A stretch of 64,000 nucleotides of DNA from Trematomus loennbergii (GCA_012861695.1 JAAOOA010001150.1:1-64000), one strand, 5' to 3'. Positions 1-11,415 are shown, counted from the stretch's first letter. Numbers and translations: made by a program. Notes: generated by a model not told the origin, from the sequence alone.

Positions 1-339
1 TACCTGCCTAAGACCAGTATCTGGGAATGTTAAGCCCTCCCACTATTTTCCAAGAGGGCGTTGCCAGATTTTCAATTTCAGGATTTAACCAGGAGATGGA
101 GCTTCATTCACAAATACAGAAAGACAACTTTTCATGGACTTTCAGTTTTGTTTAGAAGAGCATTTGAACACATCAATATTTTAGATCAAATAAAGTATAT
201 CTAATCTTGTAATTCAATAATATATAGTCTTTATATATTAATAATCATAATAATAATGTAAATGTTTACATTACACTTCTTTATTTGTCATGCGGTCTAC
301 CTACGCTGTAAAATGTATTATCTCTTTGATTTACACACA
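1..339. other. AT-rich sequence, nothing recognised
   Basis: No convincing gene or repeat boundary was seen here. The sequence is AT-rich and leads into a retroposon tail at about 340. Confidence 0.4.
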
Positions 340-635
340 GCATCTGTTGCACTTCTGTCCATCCTGGGAGAGGGATCCCTCCTCTGTTGCTCTCCCGAGG
401 TTTCTCCCATTTTTCCCTTTGAAATGTGGGTTTTTCTCTGGAAGTTTTTCCTTGTACGATGTGAGGGTCTAAGGACAGAGGGTGTCGTTTTCTCATACTG
501 ATATTCTGAACAAACTGTGCTGTTGTATTTGCTGTAAAGTGTCTTTACTGTAGGGTATTTTTATTATATGTACAGCACTTTGGCTCGTTTAAAAATGTGC
601 TATATAAATAAAACTTGATTTGATTTGATGCTCAT
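340..635 (+). repeat. Fish retroposon-like 3' segment
   Basis: The segment has a conserved block around 395-480 (CTCCCGAGGTTTCTCCC through GGTCTAAGGACAGAGG) and ends in GCTATATAAATAAAACTTGATTTGATTTG. This layout, ending in a TTGAT-type tail, is the familiar 3' end of an abundant fish interspersed repeat. The short reading frames across it are not genes. Family assignment is from memory of the tail type, not from a search. Confidence 0.6.
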
Positions 636-1139
636 ACTTTTACCTTTACAATCGTTTGCTTTAATATGCAGTATATTTTTTGTATATTTTTGTGTTTGCT
701 TCCTCCTGCTTCTTTTCGGACACATACTGTATGATTTATTATTATTATTAATATGAAGATATTATTAAGATAAGATAAGATAAGATGTTACTTTATTGAT
801 TGAACATTTTAGTTTAGAATGTGCTATCCCACGGTAATTCAGAAGGCTCACAGGTCACATTCCGACCATTATTTAAAACAATGGGTGCTTTCATAATAAT
901 GATGAGAAACTATGAAATAAGAAATGAATCAAATTCAAATGTAATTATCATATCATATATTATATAGTGTATTGTATTATTAAGTAATATCATACATTAA
1001 CCCCATTATAGCAGATGCCACATGAATGGATGAACACATTTATGCATCAATAATTACAACAGAGTATTTCTAAATACAAGCTGTAATCTAATCCTCTTAT
1101 TTTACACAATTGACAGACAGTGTTATTTGTACGTCAATA
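636..1139. other. AT-rich intergenic sequence with a short LINE-type tail
   Basis: An AAGAT tandem followed by GTTACTTTATTGATTG at about 768-812 resembles the tail of a non-LTR element read on the - strand. Nothing else was recognised. Confidence 0.4.
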
Positions 1140-1895
1140 GTCACATACGAGTCATTTGAGTCATATGAGTCAGCATCACCAAGAGGGTAGAAATCCTATC
1201 GGTGAAACCGAAAAGTTGTTGCATTTCACGAGCATATTAAACTGACGTTATATTAACCTCCGCTACACAGTGTATTTTGCTTTAATAAAAAATGTTGATC
1301 ACAAAAAAAAGGGTTATTTTGCGATTTGGCAAATCTGAGTCTGCTGTTGACTCGTGCATGAGGACGAGTCTGCTGGATCTCTGGATCTGCTGCTATATAC
1401 GGCTCCGAGTCCGCACGAGTCTGCTGTGTTTTGCACAGTGAGTCAGGATTTGCGAATCTGAGTCTGCTGTTGACTCGTGCATAATATAGCCGCGGGAGCC
1501 GGGTGCTGGAGGAGGGGCTATGCTCGTGCACATGACGAGTATGGATCTCTGGATCTGCTATGCTATTACGGTTAGGAGCCGTCGGCTCCTCTGAGTCCCC
1601 ACGAGTCTGCAGGAAGTTTCACCGATCCGCGTCCCCCCCCTGAGCCAAACGATCATTCTGGCAGCTATCCTACTTGCTAAAGGGTAGGCAGATGGACTGG
1701 GGTACGTTGTAATGTGATTTTACATGTTATAAAGAGAGTAGCGAGTGACGCAATTTATAGTTTTAATTTGTACGTCACACCAAGTGTGGGACTCAAAGGA
1801 CTCGGGTTAATGGAGAGGGGAGACTCGTCACGACCAGCTCATTTCTAGGATCCGGGTTAATGATCCGGATGAATCAGGACTCGCCCATCTCTACT
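1140..1895. repeat. Degenerate repeat with two imperfect direct copies, hAT-like end
   Basis: Two related stretches, roughly 1325-1430 and 1448-1610, share GAGTCTGCTGTTGACTCG, GGATCTCTGGATCTGC and CACGAGTCTGC motifs. The segment ends near 1895 with GACTCGCCCATCTCT, whose complement resembles the terminal sequence of widespread fish hAT elements. The left boundary and a target duplication were not identified, so the call is tentative. Confidence 0.35.
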
Positions 1896-2233
1896 TTTCA
1901 CCTCTGGCTGCTGTGGAGGATGGATGTGTCAGCGGAGGAGAGTCTAACAATAGGTAAGTTATTACAGAAACAAAACGTTTTTAACAAAGTGAGCAGATAT
2001 ATTGTCCAGGGTTCCTGCAGGTTTCGCCAACTCAAATTTAAGACCTATTTCACGGCAAGAAAGTATGAAGGAAAATTGCTATGAAAGAAGAAATACGTCC
2101 CATAATTACTTACAAAGCAAATGTATTCATGTTCAACATAAGAACAATGACTAAACATAAAATAACAGTACAGAACTGTGTTAGCCAAAAAGTGTGTATG
2201 TGTGTGTGTCTCTGTGTGTGCTTGTGTATGTGT

Positions 2234-2715
2234 TAGGGCTGTGCAATTAATCGTATTTTAATCGCAATTACGATTTTGGCCTGCCACAATTACAAAAACA
2301 ATATAATCGAAAAAAACTATTATTTAGCTTTGCTAGGTTGTGTCAGTGCACTACAACATATTTGATCTAATTAATTTTAGTCTAATTTATTTTTATTTAT
2401 CATATTTATATATGTTTAGTAGCTTGTGGAAGTGCGCTCCAAAATATCTGTTGATCTTGTTTATTGGTATTTATTATTTTGATATTATTTATTTAAATAT
2501 ATAATTTATATAATTTATTTTTGTATTGGTTTTTCAGTTGAATTATACGTTCAGGGTAATCAACAGTTAAAAAGATACTGTTCAAATTATTATTTGTTTT
2601 AAACTTCAATAAATGGATGTTTTCAAAGTCAATGAATAATCGTATTTAATAATCGTGATATCAATTATTGACCAAAAATAATCGTGATTATGATTTTTGC
2701 CATAATCGAGCAGCC

Positions 2716-2718
<3 letters not shown>
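2234..2718. mobile_element. hAT-like MITE inserted in a GT microsatellite
   Basis: The ends TAGGGCTGTGCAATTAATCG and CATAATCGAGCAGCCCTA are inverted, with the ATAATCG-rich subterminal sequence typical of a common fish hAT MITE. The flanking 8-mers are GTATGTGT (2226-2233) and GTGTGTGT (2719-2726), a near-perfect 8-bp duplication within GT repeat on both sides. The 485-bp element has no coding capacity. Confidence 0.7.
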
Positions 2719-2768
<50 letters not shown>

Positions 2769-2800
2769 TGTGAGTGTGAGTGTGAGTGTGAGAGATAGTA
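2719..2800. repeat. (GT)n microsatellite
   Basis: Roughly 80 bp of GT repeat with a few GA interruptions. It is the right-hand part of a microsatellite whose left part lies at about 2191-2233, split by the hAT MITE. The cysteine/valine-rich translation is an artefact. Confidence 0.9.
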
Positions 2801-3479
2801 ACAAGAGCTATATTCAGAGCTCTGCTGCCTTGGCTACAATCTTTCATCGTTGCTGTTGTATGATAGGTGTTTAACTACGGTATTTAGCGACTACAGCACC
2901 TCCGCTTTTAGGGTTGACGTTGAAGACCCAAACGTCGCCCGGAAGTCCCCCGGTGTTGTTGCGGGAGCTGCTGCACTAGCTAACGCTGCATTAGTAAAAC
3001 AAACGCTAATTTATTTTGCAAAAGGTGCAGCGGGCTTCAAACACGTTCCCCTCCACTGGTTTCAACCAAGCACTAAATTAGATGTTTTCCAACCAAATAC
3101 GGTTGAACTTACACTTCCCCATATTTATTTGTAAGTAGATTCGAAGAGACATGAGTTTCTGACTGCCGCTAGTTGAAGCTTGGTTGCTAGGTTACTAGCT
3201 GGGTGTTCTCCGATAAGGGGCCGGGGGAAACAAAGTTAGTCATTACTGGTTCCATGTTGATTTATTTCAATACAAATTGTTGGGGGGAACTGAAAGGCTA
3301 TTGGTTACTTTGCAGCCCGGACATTTCCCCCAAAACACATTTTAGACGCGATCGCAACACAGAAGTACCTTTCAAATCCCATCATTTTTAAGACCTTCTA
3401 AATCATATTTAAGACCTTTTTAAGGCCTTAAATTCAGATTATCAAATGTAAGACTTTTTAAGACCCCGCGGGAACCCTG

Positions 3480-3769
3480 TTGTCATAATGTGAGCAAGCT
3501 AGGGGTCTAAATAAATATGTTTTGCCAATGTTGAACAGCTAAATATTGTTTGAGTTTAGCTGCCTGGATGACAATTATTTTCCTTTAGGCCCATCTTCTT
3601 TTTTAATTATATTTATTTTTATTTTAAAGGGCCCATGTCATGGCCATTTCCACTGATCATAATTACATTGTTGAGGTATACTAAAATAGATTTATACTGT
3701 GCAATTTTCCAAACTCACATTGGTTTCGCATACAGCATCTCTGTAAAGTATGTGTATTCAGCAGTATTC
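3480..3769. other. Unassigned sequence with a TTAA-type MITE start
   Basis: At about 3625 TTTTAAAGGGCCCATGTCAT resembles the start of common fish TTAA-flanked MITEs. No matching right end was found. The rest is unrecognised. Confidence 0.3.
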
Positions 3770-4300
3770 ATATGGAGGACGGAACATGAAGTATAAAGTA
3801 GTATAAGTATAAATAAATAAATGTGTAAATAAATGTATGAAGAAATACAGGAATAAATAAATAATTACGTAAATAAATAAATACAGGAATAAATAAATAC
3901 AGTAATAAATAAATGACAAAATAAATAAATGTTGAAATTAATACACAAATAAATAAATAAAAGAATAAATAAATGTTGAAATAAATGTATGAAGAAATAC
4001 AGGAATAAATAAATAATTACGTAAATAAATACAGGAATAAATAAATGACGAAATAAATGACGAAATAAATAAATGTTGAAATTAATACACAAATAAATAA
4101 ATAAATGCATAAATAAATATGGAAATAAATACACCAATGTATAAATAAAGAAATAAAAGTCGAAAATAAAACAGAACACACGTATTATATATCTTTCATA
4201 TATTTCTACATTTACGCGACATACATTTATTTATTTATGTATTTATGTGTCCGTATGCTAATGAGGTGGGCGGTCCTAACCTCAGTCTGAAGCAGGATTG
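3770..4300. repeat. Dispersed repeat with AAAT minisatellite, copy 1
   Basis: The copy starts with TATGGAGGACGGAACATGA and runs through AATAAATAAATG tandem units, including two internal copies of a unit of about 150 bp. It ends with CCTAACCTCAGTCTGAAGC. A second copy lies at 8285-8632 in the same orientation. Long reading frames on the - strand are products of the repeat, not genes. Confidence 0.75.
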
Positions 4301-4501
4301 GTTACAGGAGTGTGTGATCATTTCTGGCAGAGGGCTCTGCTACTAACGCCTGGCTAACGCGCTGATTCGAATGCAGGAGCTTTACTGTTTAGCACTTATT
4401 TTTATACATCCATGGTTTATCCACAGTTGTAAGGTTTATTTATGGATATTGGTTTAAGAGCCATTGGAGATCATTTACGATCATTAGCGGACCATTTAGA
4501 G

Positions 4502-5664
4502 CAGGGGTTCCCAACCCCCGGTCCGCGGAGGTGGAGGTGTTACTGCCGGGCCGCGAAATAGCTGTGAGTTTATCGTAATATTTGCAGAATTATAAATATA
4601 TAAAATATTTTATCATAATATTTTTTCAAAAAGTGTTTAATTTTCTCAGCCTTAGGTCTCAGCCTCTTGTGCGCATGAGCATGTTACCGGTGCGCCAAGT
4701 AGGAAGAGGAGCGCACAGGAGACAACCGTTTGATTGCAGACTGTCGGCCAGGGGTGTAGAGCTATTTGTTTAAGCACCGGATTGGCAAAACAGGAGAGTA
4801 AACCAGTCTGCCTTGATCTATGAATTAATGTCCGGGACTCTCACGGTATCTGCTGCCCGCAGCTGTTTTATAGAAGGAAACCCTCCTTCACTTCATGAAA
4901 TGGCTGCAGCATCAGGAGGCAGCGGGACGGGACGTATACTCGGTAAAGAGCTGTGCCTTTTTACGCACGGCCTTCGCTGTGTTTAACTTAATCAGAACAG
5001 TTTAAGAGTGACTGCAGGCTGCTACGTGTTAACCACACACATCTACAGTACACACATCGAACTGCCCGATTACTCCCCCTTTTATTAGTTTTATGAAGGA
5101 GATGTCCAGTCAGTCACCAAGGCGCATGATGTGTGTGTGTATGTGCTCTGCTCAGCTCTGCTCTGTGTGTTCGGTGTGTTTGTGTCTGTCCGACACCGGT
5201 ATATATGCGGCTGTTCCCAAAATAAATTTGTTTAATCTTAATCTCGATGTAGTGCTAAATGCTGTCGGGAGTGCACCGGAACGAACGACACTATCGTAAT
5301 ATCTTCTGAAAACAAATGCCAGTGACACGCACGCACACACACACTTCATAATGCGCCTTCTCCTCGTTTTCCCAGCATTCACTGGATTATCCGTAAATCA
5401 TACAAACAAAACCAAAACGTTGATTTATCTGTTTTCCCGTTTTGGTTTAAAAACTGAATAACGTTGGTTCTTTTTTAAACTTTGTTAATATGTTTTGGAT
5501 GCATATTGTTCTAGTATTTGTTCAGGCTGTTACATACAATTAGCCTCTGTTGCTACCTGCTGGTGGTGAGTAAATCTTAAAATCAGTTAAAATTGACAAC
5601 CGGTCCGCGATTTTTTTTTAATGTATCTACCGGTCCTTGGCACAATAAAGGTTGGGAACCCCTG
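4502..5664. mobile_element. Non-autonomous hAT element H1
   Basis: The ends are CAGGGGTTCCCAACC and its inverted partner GGTTGGGAACCCCTG. They are flanked by a perfect 8-bp duplication ATTTAGAG (4494-4501 and 5665-5672), the hAT signature. A longer relative (H2) is at 28557-30109. Compared with H2 it lacks segments corresponding to about 28700-28800 and 28885-28968, so the two are different internal deletion derivatives. No intact transposase was seen. Confidence 0.9.
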
Positions 5665-5722
5665 ATTTAGAGAACGGAGAACCAAAAGACTATGTCCAGT
5701 TTCGTGTGGAACGATGTATAGA

Positions 5723-6200
5723 CAGGGTGCTGGAAATCCTTGAAAATGCTTGAAATTGTACGAGGTGTTTTCAAGGTTTGAAAAGTGCTTGAATTTTGGG
5801 AATGGTGCTTGAATTTGGATAAAGTGCTTGAAATTGTAAATGCTTTACTTCGCTTTTTAGATTAAAAGAAAATAAAGAAGTCTGAGTGCCTTAATTGCTT
5901 CGCTTTTACATAAAACAGCTCCGCCCCGGCCTTCCCGCGCAATGCGCGTGACCTGCAAGTGTTTTTGTTACGTGTGACCTGGACATTCTGATGAGAGTGA
6001 TAGATGACAGTATGCCAGGAGGTTGCCGTTTCAACGAGCGCTGGCTAGCAGAAGACAAATACAAGCCATGGCTAAGACGAGGGTCAATCCCACGAGTAGC
6101 CTCCTGCAAAGTTTGCAAAAAATAACGATGCGAGAGTCTGCGCTGACGAGCCACATGAAAGCACGCCGTAGTAGAGCATTTTAGATTAGGCTAACGTTGC
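5723..6200 (+). mobile_element. hAT element Y, copy 1 (5' part)
   Basis: The element begins with CAGGGTGCTGGAAATCC and CTTGAAAATGCTTGAAATT subterminal repeats and continues into a transposase-type exon. Copy 2 is on the - strand (37524 down to 37098, continuing at 32378 down to about 32240), where the end reads CAGGGTTCGTACGGGTGC. The right end of this copy was not found. Copy 1 preserves the site where the long-TIR element Z inserted in copy 2: CTGCGC at 6138-6143. Confidence 0.6.
5991..6126 (+). pseudogene. hAT transposase N-terminal exon fragment (BED/TTF-like)
   Basis: The frame reads from MRVIDDSMPGG through FNERWLAEDKYKPWLRR to ASCKVCKK and a stop. The FN-x-WL-x(5)-Y-K-x-WL pattern followed by C-x2-C resembles the zinc-finger-like N-terminus of hAT transposases and domesticated relatives. 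The same peptide appears on the - strand at about 37105-37245. The frame ends at TAA just after the C-x2-C, so the copy is broken or needs splicing. No other transposase exon lies nearby. Confidence 0.5.
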
Positions 6201-6610
6201 ATGTTACGTGTTGGTTTCCTCAAAAGTGGGCGGGGCTGTAAAGTGACGTAGATTTTACTCTCATCTATTATTTGAAACCATTCTATTTATTCTAACGTAA
6301 ATTACATGCCAGTGTTTTATCTTTTAATTTTTTTGTTTTTATTTTAAATCGTATAATGTCTGACTTTTTTTGCCGTCTGTGAGGAAAAGAAATGGGGCTT
6401 AGAGCCTCAAAATACTGAAATCTGTATTTTTGAAAATCTTTTTTTCCTTCTAATTTGTTATTCTTTTCTAAATAACACACTGTTATTTACTCAACAATAA
6501 CACACAATGATCCTTGTTTTTATTTATTTGTTTAATTCTATAATCTTGAGCTTTTTAGCATGCTTTTTAGCCGTAAATAAAGTCACCGGAAACAGACGTA
6601 GGCCTGTTTC

Positions 6611-6643
6611 GGACATTTCGAGGACATTTCGAGGACATTTCGA
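6611..6643. repeat. Three-copy 11-bp tandem repeat
   Basis: GGACATTTCGA is repeated three times head to tail. Confidence 0.8.
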
Positions 6644-7965
6644 GCGATACACACCACAAACCCACTGAACTGATTACCCAAGATCCTCAGCTTGAAGCTC
6701 GTTGATTGGATGTTTTAGCCGCAATGCACGTTGGGATATGGTGTTAATGCGATATGATATCCGAAAACATTTAAAAAAAAAAAATACTTTATTCCGAGTG
6801 TTCTTGCTTTTCTCTTTGAAAGTCATCACATAACGGCATCGTAATACACGGTTCGGCTGCATTAAATATGACATATCTGCCGTAGTTCTTTATTTATAGA
6901 GCCCTGATGAGAAGACTTCTAGACAAACTGGAAGAACTGCCGCCAAAACTGAATATGTGACGTGGATCATAAATATATCAACAATTAAACAACATCTTAC
7001 ATTTCTTTTCACAAAATACGTCTCCTTGCAGTATCAACACTAATTCGGCTGACTTTTATATTTGATCCAATTGGTAGATAGGTTATACTGTATTTACACC
7101 ATAACGGTGCACAGCTGATAGAAAAGGACTTGTAGTTTTTAAAGATATTACTGATTTTCTTTGAATATAAGAATGTAAATACTGAGTTGAGAGAATAGTC
7201 AGGGGATTTGGGTGATGGGAGACACATCTATGGAATCACAATTTCAATAGCTTACTGTTGAATGACGGATATACCTTTCTGTCTGTGATGTTTTACAAAT
7301 CAGATATTAATGTGTAGAAGTAAAACATCAGAAATAATATAGCAATATCCTGTAAAATTATGTAAAAACATGAATAAAACTACACATCTTCAGATGTTAT
7401 ACATACATAAGTGTCCTACACTGATAATACAAAGTTATTATTAGTATGCTGTGTGTACCTTGTGTGCACCGCCTAGTGGTTAAAGCACGTTATTGAATTA
7501 TTTTTGTTGAATAATGTTATTTGATGAAAAAAATATTAAGAGTACATACTTTCATAGGGGGAAAGTTGAAGGTCAATGATAGAAATATAGAATATAAAAA
7601 ATCAAGAAGATACTGTAAGTGATCTCTACAATAAAACAGTTTAGTGCTGGATGTACAAAGATATTAATATGAGGATGTGCAAAACAGACAAACTAATTAA
7701 CCTTTATTAACACATTAAAGAATGCTTTAGGTTAAGGTCTTCTTTCAAATAAGAAAAAGCTTTGGGGGTATCTACAGATAAATATTAAGCCTGACAAAGT
7801 ACTTAACGTCTAATATATTGCTTTCCTGCAATGTTAACTATGTTGAAGCACTTATTTTAACTGATATTATACACATTAATTATACTCTTATGTATGGATA
7901 GAATAAGAAATGTGCAGAATTTGACAGTTTAATGGTGGAGGTACAGTATACACACATATTGATAG

Positions 7966-8092
7966 ATGTCTTGTAATGCACTGTTGAGGAACCTGTGACC
8001 CAAGTTTTTCATTCATTGCATAACTACACCGTAGTTGTGTATATGATATGTGAATAAACCTTAGAAAATCTTGAAATCTTGAAAGGGATGTG
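7966..8092 (+). repeat. Retroposon 3' tail
   Basis: The sequence contains GTTGTGTATATGATATGTG followed by AATAAACC and a tail of CTTGAAAT units, typical of a truncated non-LTR retrotransposon 3' end on the + strand. Confidence 0.5.
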
Positions 8093-8284
8093 CAAAATAG
8101 CCATTATATACAGTTTTTAATTAACTATTAGTAGAGAATAACGAGTAATGAATATACTTTATAGAGATCTGCAGATAAATGTTTGGTCTTCTCAAACACC
8201 AACTATCAAATATCTCTCCTGATTGTTGGCACTTGACAATCACCTTCCCTGAATTTTACTCAGGTGTAACTAAAGTCTGATTTA

Positions 8285-8632
8285 TATGGAGGACGGAACA
8301 TGACTTAAGTATAAATAAATAAATGTGTAAATAAATGTATGAAGAAATACAGGAATAAATAAATGACGAAATAAATACAGAAATAAATAAATGTTGAAAT
8401 GAATACACAAATAAATAAATAAAAGAATAATTAAATAAATAAATGCATAAATAAATATGGAAATAAATACACCAATGTATAAATAAATAAATAAAAGTCG
8501 AAAATAAAACAGAACACACGTTATTATATATCTTTCATTTATTTCTACATTTACGCGACATACATTTATGTATTTATGTGACCATATGCTAATGGGGTGG
8601 GCGGTCCTAACCTCAGTCTGAAGCAGGATTCG
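8285..8632. repeat. Dispersed repeat with AAAT minisatellite, copy 2
   Basis: Copy 2 of the repeat at 3770-4300, with the same start (TATGGAGGACGGAACATGA), the same AATAAATAAATG core and the same end (CCTAACCTCAGTCTGAAGC). It carries one core unit instead of two. It abuts the first exon region of the HECT-like gene. Confidence 0.75.
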
Positions 8633-8725
8633 CCAATTGTTGGAGCCAGGCAGAAGCCATAGATTCGTGGCAAGTCACATCTGTACATTCTGTTTACAGT
8701 GTACACCCACGGCAACTCGCTAATA

Positions 8726-8789
8726 ATGGCTTCGGCTGGAAGGGCGCTGGCAGACCTTCTGCGGGATGCGGCTAACCAGCTTGAAAACT
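8726..8789 (+). CDS. HECT-like gene, candidate first coding exon
   Basis: ATG at 8726 opens MASAGRALADLLRDAANQLE and runs to a GTAAGT donor. A short hydrophilic N-terminus of this kind suits the fish family, but it is chosen only by position and donor quality. The next exon (8914-9005) contains a CTC-repeat run, and its best end frame carries an upstream TAA. Confidence 0.4.
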
Positions 8790-8913
8790 GTAAGTGACTC
8801 ATGTTTAGGTCTAGTGTAAGACTGATATGACAATGTAAAAAAACTGATCTGTGTGTTAAAATGCCAATGTACAGTTTTGTACCCAATGTGGCGCTATGTT
8901 ATGTTTTGTGCAG

Positions 8914-9005
8914 CACCAAGGACCGCTAACGCGCCAGTTTCGTTCCTCCTCCTCCTCCTCCTCCTCATCCGTTACATAACGGGACTCCCAGACACCCAGT
9001 GGACG
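8914..9005 (+). CDS. HECT-like gene, candidate exon 2 (low-complexity)
   Basis: The segment is bounded by a GTGCAG acceptor and a GTAGGT donor. It contains a CTC trinucleotide run that reads as leucine, serine or proline depending on frame. Only the proline frame matches the phase of the following exon, and that frame has an upstream TAA. Either the exon is damaged or the splice sites were chosen wrongly. Confidence 0.3.
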
Positions 9006-9227
9006 GTAGGTCTTTGCATCAAACTATTTGTAATGCAAATCCGATCAGTGTACTAAGTTTATATCGCCAATGACAAGTTATTTGATTCAGTTTCTGTCCA
9101 CCAGCTTGAAGGGATCATTATATTTATAGTGTGTGATGCTAATGCTAACCAACATTTTCCCCCTGGATTCTCGTTGAATCATTATTTCCTTGCACTCAAT
9201 ATTGCTTATCTTCTTAACTTGATCCAG

Positions 9228-9431
9228 CCGAAGTTTCAAGACTGTTTGGCCCCTACATGGGAGGGAGGAGGACGGCAGGGCGGCAAACCTTTTCTGTTCC
9301 TGCACACCTGCATTCTTATACCCATTTATTCTGTTGCCTTGAGGACAAGAATGCAGCCTTAGTCCCCAACCGATACGCCAAAGAAAGACTCGCTGCTGCT
9401 GGCTTAGGGGAAAAACGGCTCACATTTAAAG
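9228..9431 (+). CDS. HECT-like gene exon 3
   Basis: The open phase reads EVSRLFGPYMGG, then a THLFCCLEDKNAALVPN segment and KERLAAAGLGEKRLTFK to a donor at 9432. The AGLGEK motif with a C-L-x-D segment before it is typical of the N-terminal region of fish G2E3-like proteins. It joins in phase with the next exon to make the GS-x-T-D sequence. Confidence 0.6.
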
Positions 9432-9592
9432 GTCTGTCAGTCATTAGAATGACGATTATCAAACTGCTTTTTCCTTTTCTGTGTATTTTTTATGGTAAAT
9501 GTACATTTGTGATATATAAATATATTGAGTTACCCTTACAATCATAACATTATCTTTATGTTAGATCTCTTATTTGTATCATCTATTTCTAG

Positions 9593-9831
9593 GCAGCCAT
9601 ACAGATTCAAATGAATTCCTCGAATTCTTGATGGATGCCTATCCAAAACTGCGGAACGGTGGCGGTTTCGAGTTGCTAAAAATATCTGGCACTACGAGAA
9701 GTCGCCACTTGATTGTGATCCCCTGTCCCAATGAGGGTTACTATGTCAGATATTTGAAGGACCCTCAGACCCAGATTGGCCATTCTACGGTTTTCATTAG
9801 ACCAATGCAAAGAACCCTGAATTTGGACCCT
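9593..9831 (+). CDS. HECT-like gene exon 4, conserved N-terminal domain
   Basis: The exon reads SHTDSNEFLEFLMDAYPKLR, then NGGGFELLKISG, LIVIPCPNEGYYVRYLKD and VFIRPMQRTLNLDP, ending at a GTAAGT donor. The YPKL-x-NGGGFELL and GY-x-VRYLKD patterns are the recognisable core of the fish G2E3-like N-terminal domain. The exon is fully open, with good splice borders on both sides. Confidence 0.65.
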
Positions 9832-9944
9832 GTAAGTTCCTCACTTCTATAGTGGTGTAACAATTAAACATTACAAGTAGAATCTGTGACTTACAGTAAC
9901 ATAATTGTTCGCTTGTGATGTAGTTTAAAACTATTTGTTTACAG

Positions 9945-10056
9945 GCATGTCGTCAGAAGGCGACAACGTGTTAATTGGACCAAATCAGAAATGTGTCATC
10001 TGTGGAGAGGAGTTCCCCTTTTCCAGAATCAAGGATCACAGCAATAACTGCATGAG
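9945..10056 (+). CDS. HECT-like gene exon 5, small zinc finger
   Basis: After a TTTACAG acceptor the frame reads MSSEGDNVLIGPNQKC-VIC-GEEFPFSRIKDHSNNCMR. It contains C-x2-C followed by H-x4-C, a compact zinc-binding pattern. The frame continues in phase into the next exon. It does not join in phase with exon 4, so either an intermediate exon was missed or this is one of the locus lesions. Confidence 0.5.
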
Positions 10057-10442
10057 GTATTACTCTCTACAGAACTAAACATCACATTCGTCAGGCACAC
10101 TGCAACTGCATGTGGAGACACACAATAACCAATAAGCATAAGGCTGTGGGATGCTGCAAATGGATGTAAAATATTTTGACATATCAGCACATCTGAGGTT
10201 TTATAATTATGGGGCCAGATATTAGTACTTTTTGTTCCAACAATCCCTCTGTAACGCCATATTTTGCTGTCCTCTATAATACATTTAAATATGAAAGATA
10301 TACATTCTGGATGTTGGTTTTGAGGAAAAGTAACATTTGGTTTACTTGTCATTCTATTTATATGCCCATCTTTTTCTAGAGTGCGATATGTAATGTAAAG
10401 TATACTAGACCGAGTAACAGAAATGACCTCTTTTTACACTAG

Positions 10443-10651
10443 ACCATTACAGAGCAGCAATGAGGTACGGATTGAGTTGACAACTGAAAGGGCCTCCGGA
10501 AGTCAAGTTAGATTTGAAAGCACGTTCACAGGAGCACAGGGAAATGAGACAACAAGGGCCAGGAACACAAGACACTCTGTGCCACCTCAGGAAATTGTGC
10601 CTTCTCCTGAGGTAGTTGACATCGATCCCACTGAGGAAAGTGGCTTCTCTG
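10443..10651 (+). CDS. HECT-like gene exon 6, disordered linker
   Basis: The exon is in phase with exon 5 and reads a polar, Glu/Thr/Arg-rich segment (for example EIVPSPEVVDIDPTEESGFS) to a GT donor at 10652. It probably links the zinc finger to the HECT domain. Low complexity makes family matching impossible by eye. Confidence 0.5.
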
Positions 10652-10756
10652 GTGTGTAACATCCTTTATTAGTACATCATGTATTGCAATAAGTTGTTGC
10701 TCTCTACATTTCACTTGATCCAATATTAATTTGGAAACCTTTTAAACTATTTTTAG

Positions 10757-11133
10757 ATTGGAAAATAGCGCCAGATCCCACAGAGGCAGCAAAGATGTTT
10801 AAAGAAGACATTTTAGCCAGCATGCAACTGGAAAATCCTTGTCTCTTACTATGGATCTTGGAGACAGTGCAGAGGAAAGGGAAAGAGCAGTCCTTACTTT
10901 TTATAAGAAGGCAAATGTTGAGTGGGCTTGCCCCTTGACATGCACACTTAAGGGTAATTCGGTGACAAACAAAACCTAAGATAAAAAAATGAACAAACCA
11001 TATTTTCGTTAAACTGATGTCTGTAGTGTGTGTTTACATTTTTCAGGAGATCCAGCAATTGGTGATGGTGTGACTCGACATTTCTTTGCAACCATCATGT
11101 CAAAACTTCAGGCTGGTTTTGAGATTAAGTTTG
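10757..11133 (+). pseudogene. HECT-like gene exons 7 and 8, start of the HECT-like domain
   Basis: Exon 7 (10757-10953) begins DWKIAPDPTEAAKMFKEDIL. After a frameshift near 10835 it continues LTMDLGDSAEERERAVLTFY and ANVEWACPLTCTLK. Exon 8 (11047-11133) reads GDPAIGDGVTRHFFATIMSK. These are the landmark motifs of the family: VLTFYK, WACPL and GDGVTRHFF. Exon length is one base short of the phase required by exon 8, which confirms a single-base lesion or sequencing error in exon 7. Both introns have GT/AG borders. Confidence 0.65.
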
Positions 11134-11415
11134 GTAAGTAAATATTTACTATGGCTGATTGCTGGGTCTCAGCCACTAAGTTATGTGTGTTTTTGTACCA
11201 GTTCCAGGCTGAAAACAGTCCCTTAACCCCAGAAAACAAAACGTATTCCTAAAACCTGATGTGATTGTAGCTGCTGTGAACATGTAGGTTTCTGCAGGAT
11301 CAACCAGTATCCAGTGGCGGTTTGATAATTCCTTTACTAATGCTTTGTGATAGTTGAATATCTATGTCCTTTACTTTACTATCAATTTACTTTGACTGTT
11401 TTCCTATATTTGAAG

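Larger units (their letters stand above)
2007..3479. mobile_element. DNA transposon with CAGGGTTCC ends, carrying a nested MITE
   Basis: The left end CAGGGTTCCTGCAGG (2007) and right end CCGCGGGAACCCTG (to 3479) are inverted relatives. Both continue inward with AAATTTAAGACC/TTAAGACC motifs. A left-end fragment of the same family recurs at 58771. TTGTC occurs next to both ends, but the duplication is not clean. No transposase reading frame is visible, so it is probably non-autonomous. It contains a GT microsatellite and a separate hAT MITE. Confidence 0.6.
6201..8284. other. AT-rich stretch with few recognisable features
   Basis: Apart from a short tandem at 6611-6643 and a retroposon tail near 7966-8092, no gene was recognised. 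A segment around 6335-6385 resembles 62195-62240, suggesting another shared interspersed repeat. Confidence 0.4.

Noticed and set aside
3865..4179. 104-residue hydrophobic frame on the - strand that looks like a membrane protein
   Set aside because: It is the translation of AAAT/TTAT minisatellite units and occurs again at 8256-8519 in the second repeat copy.
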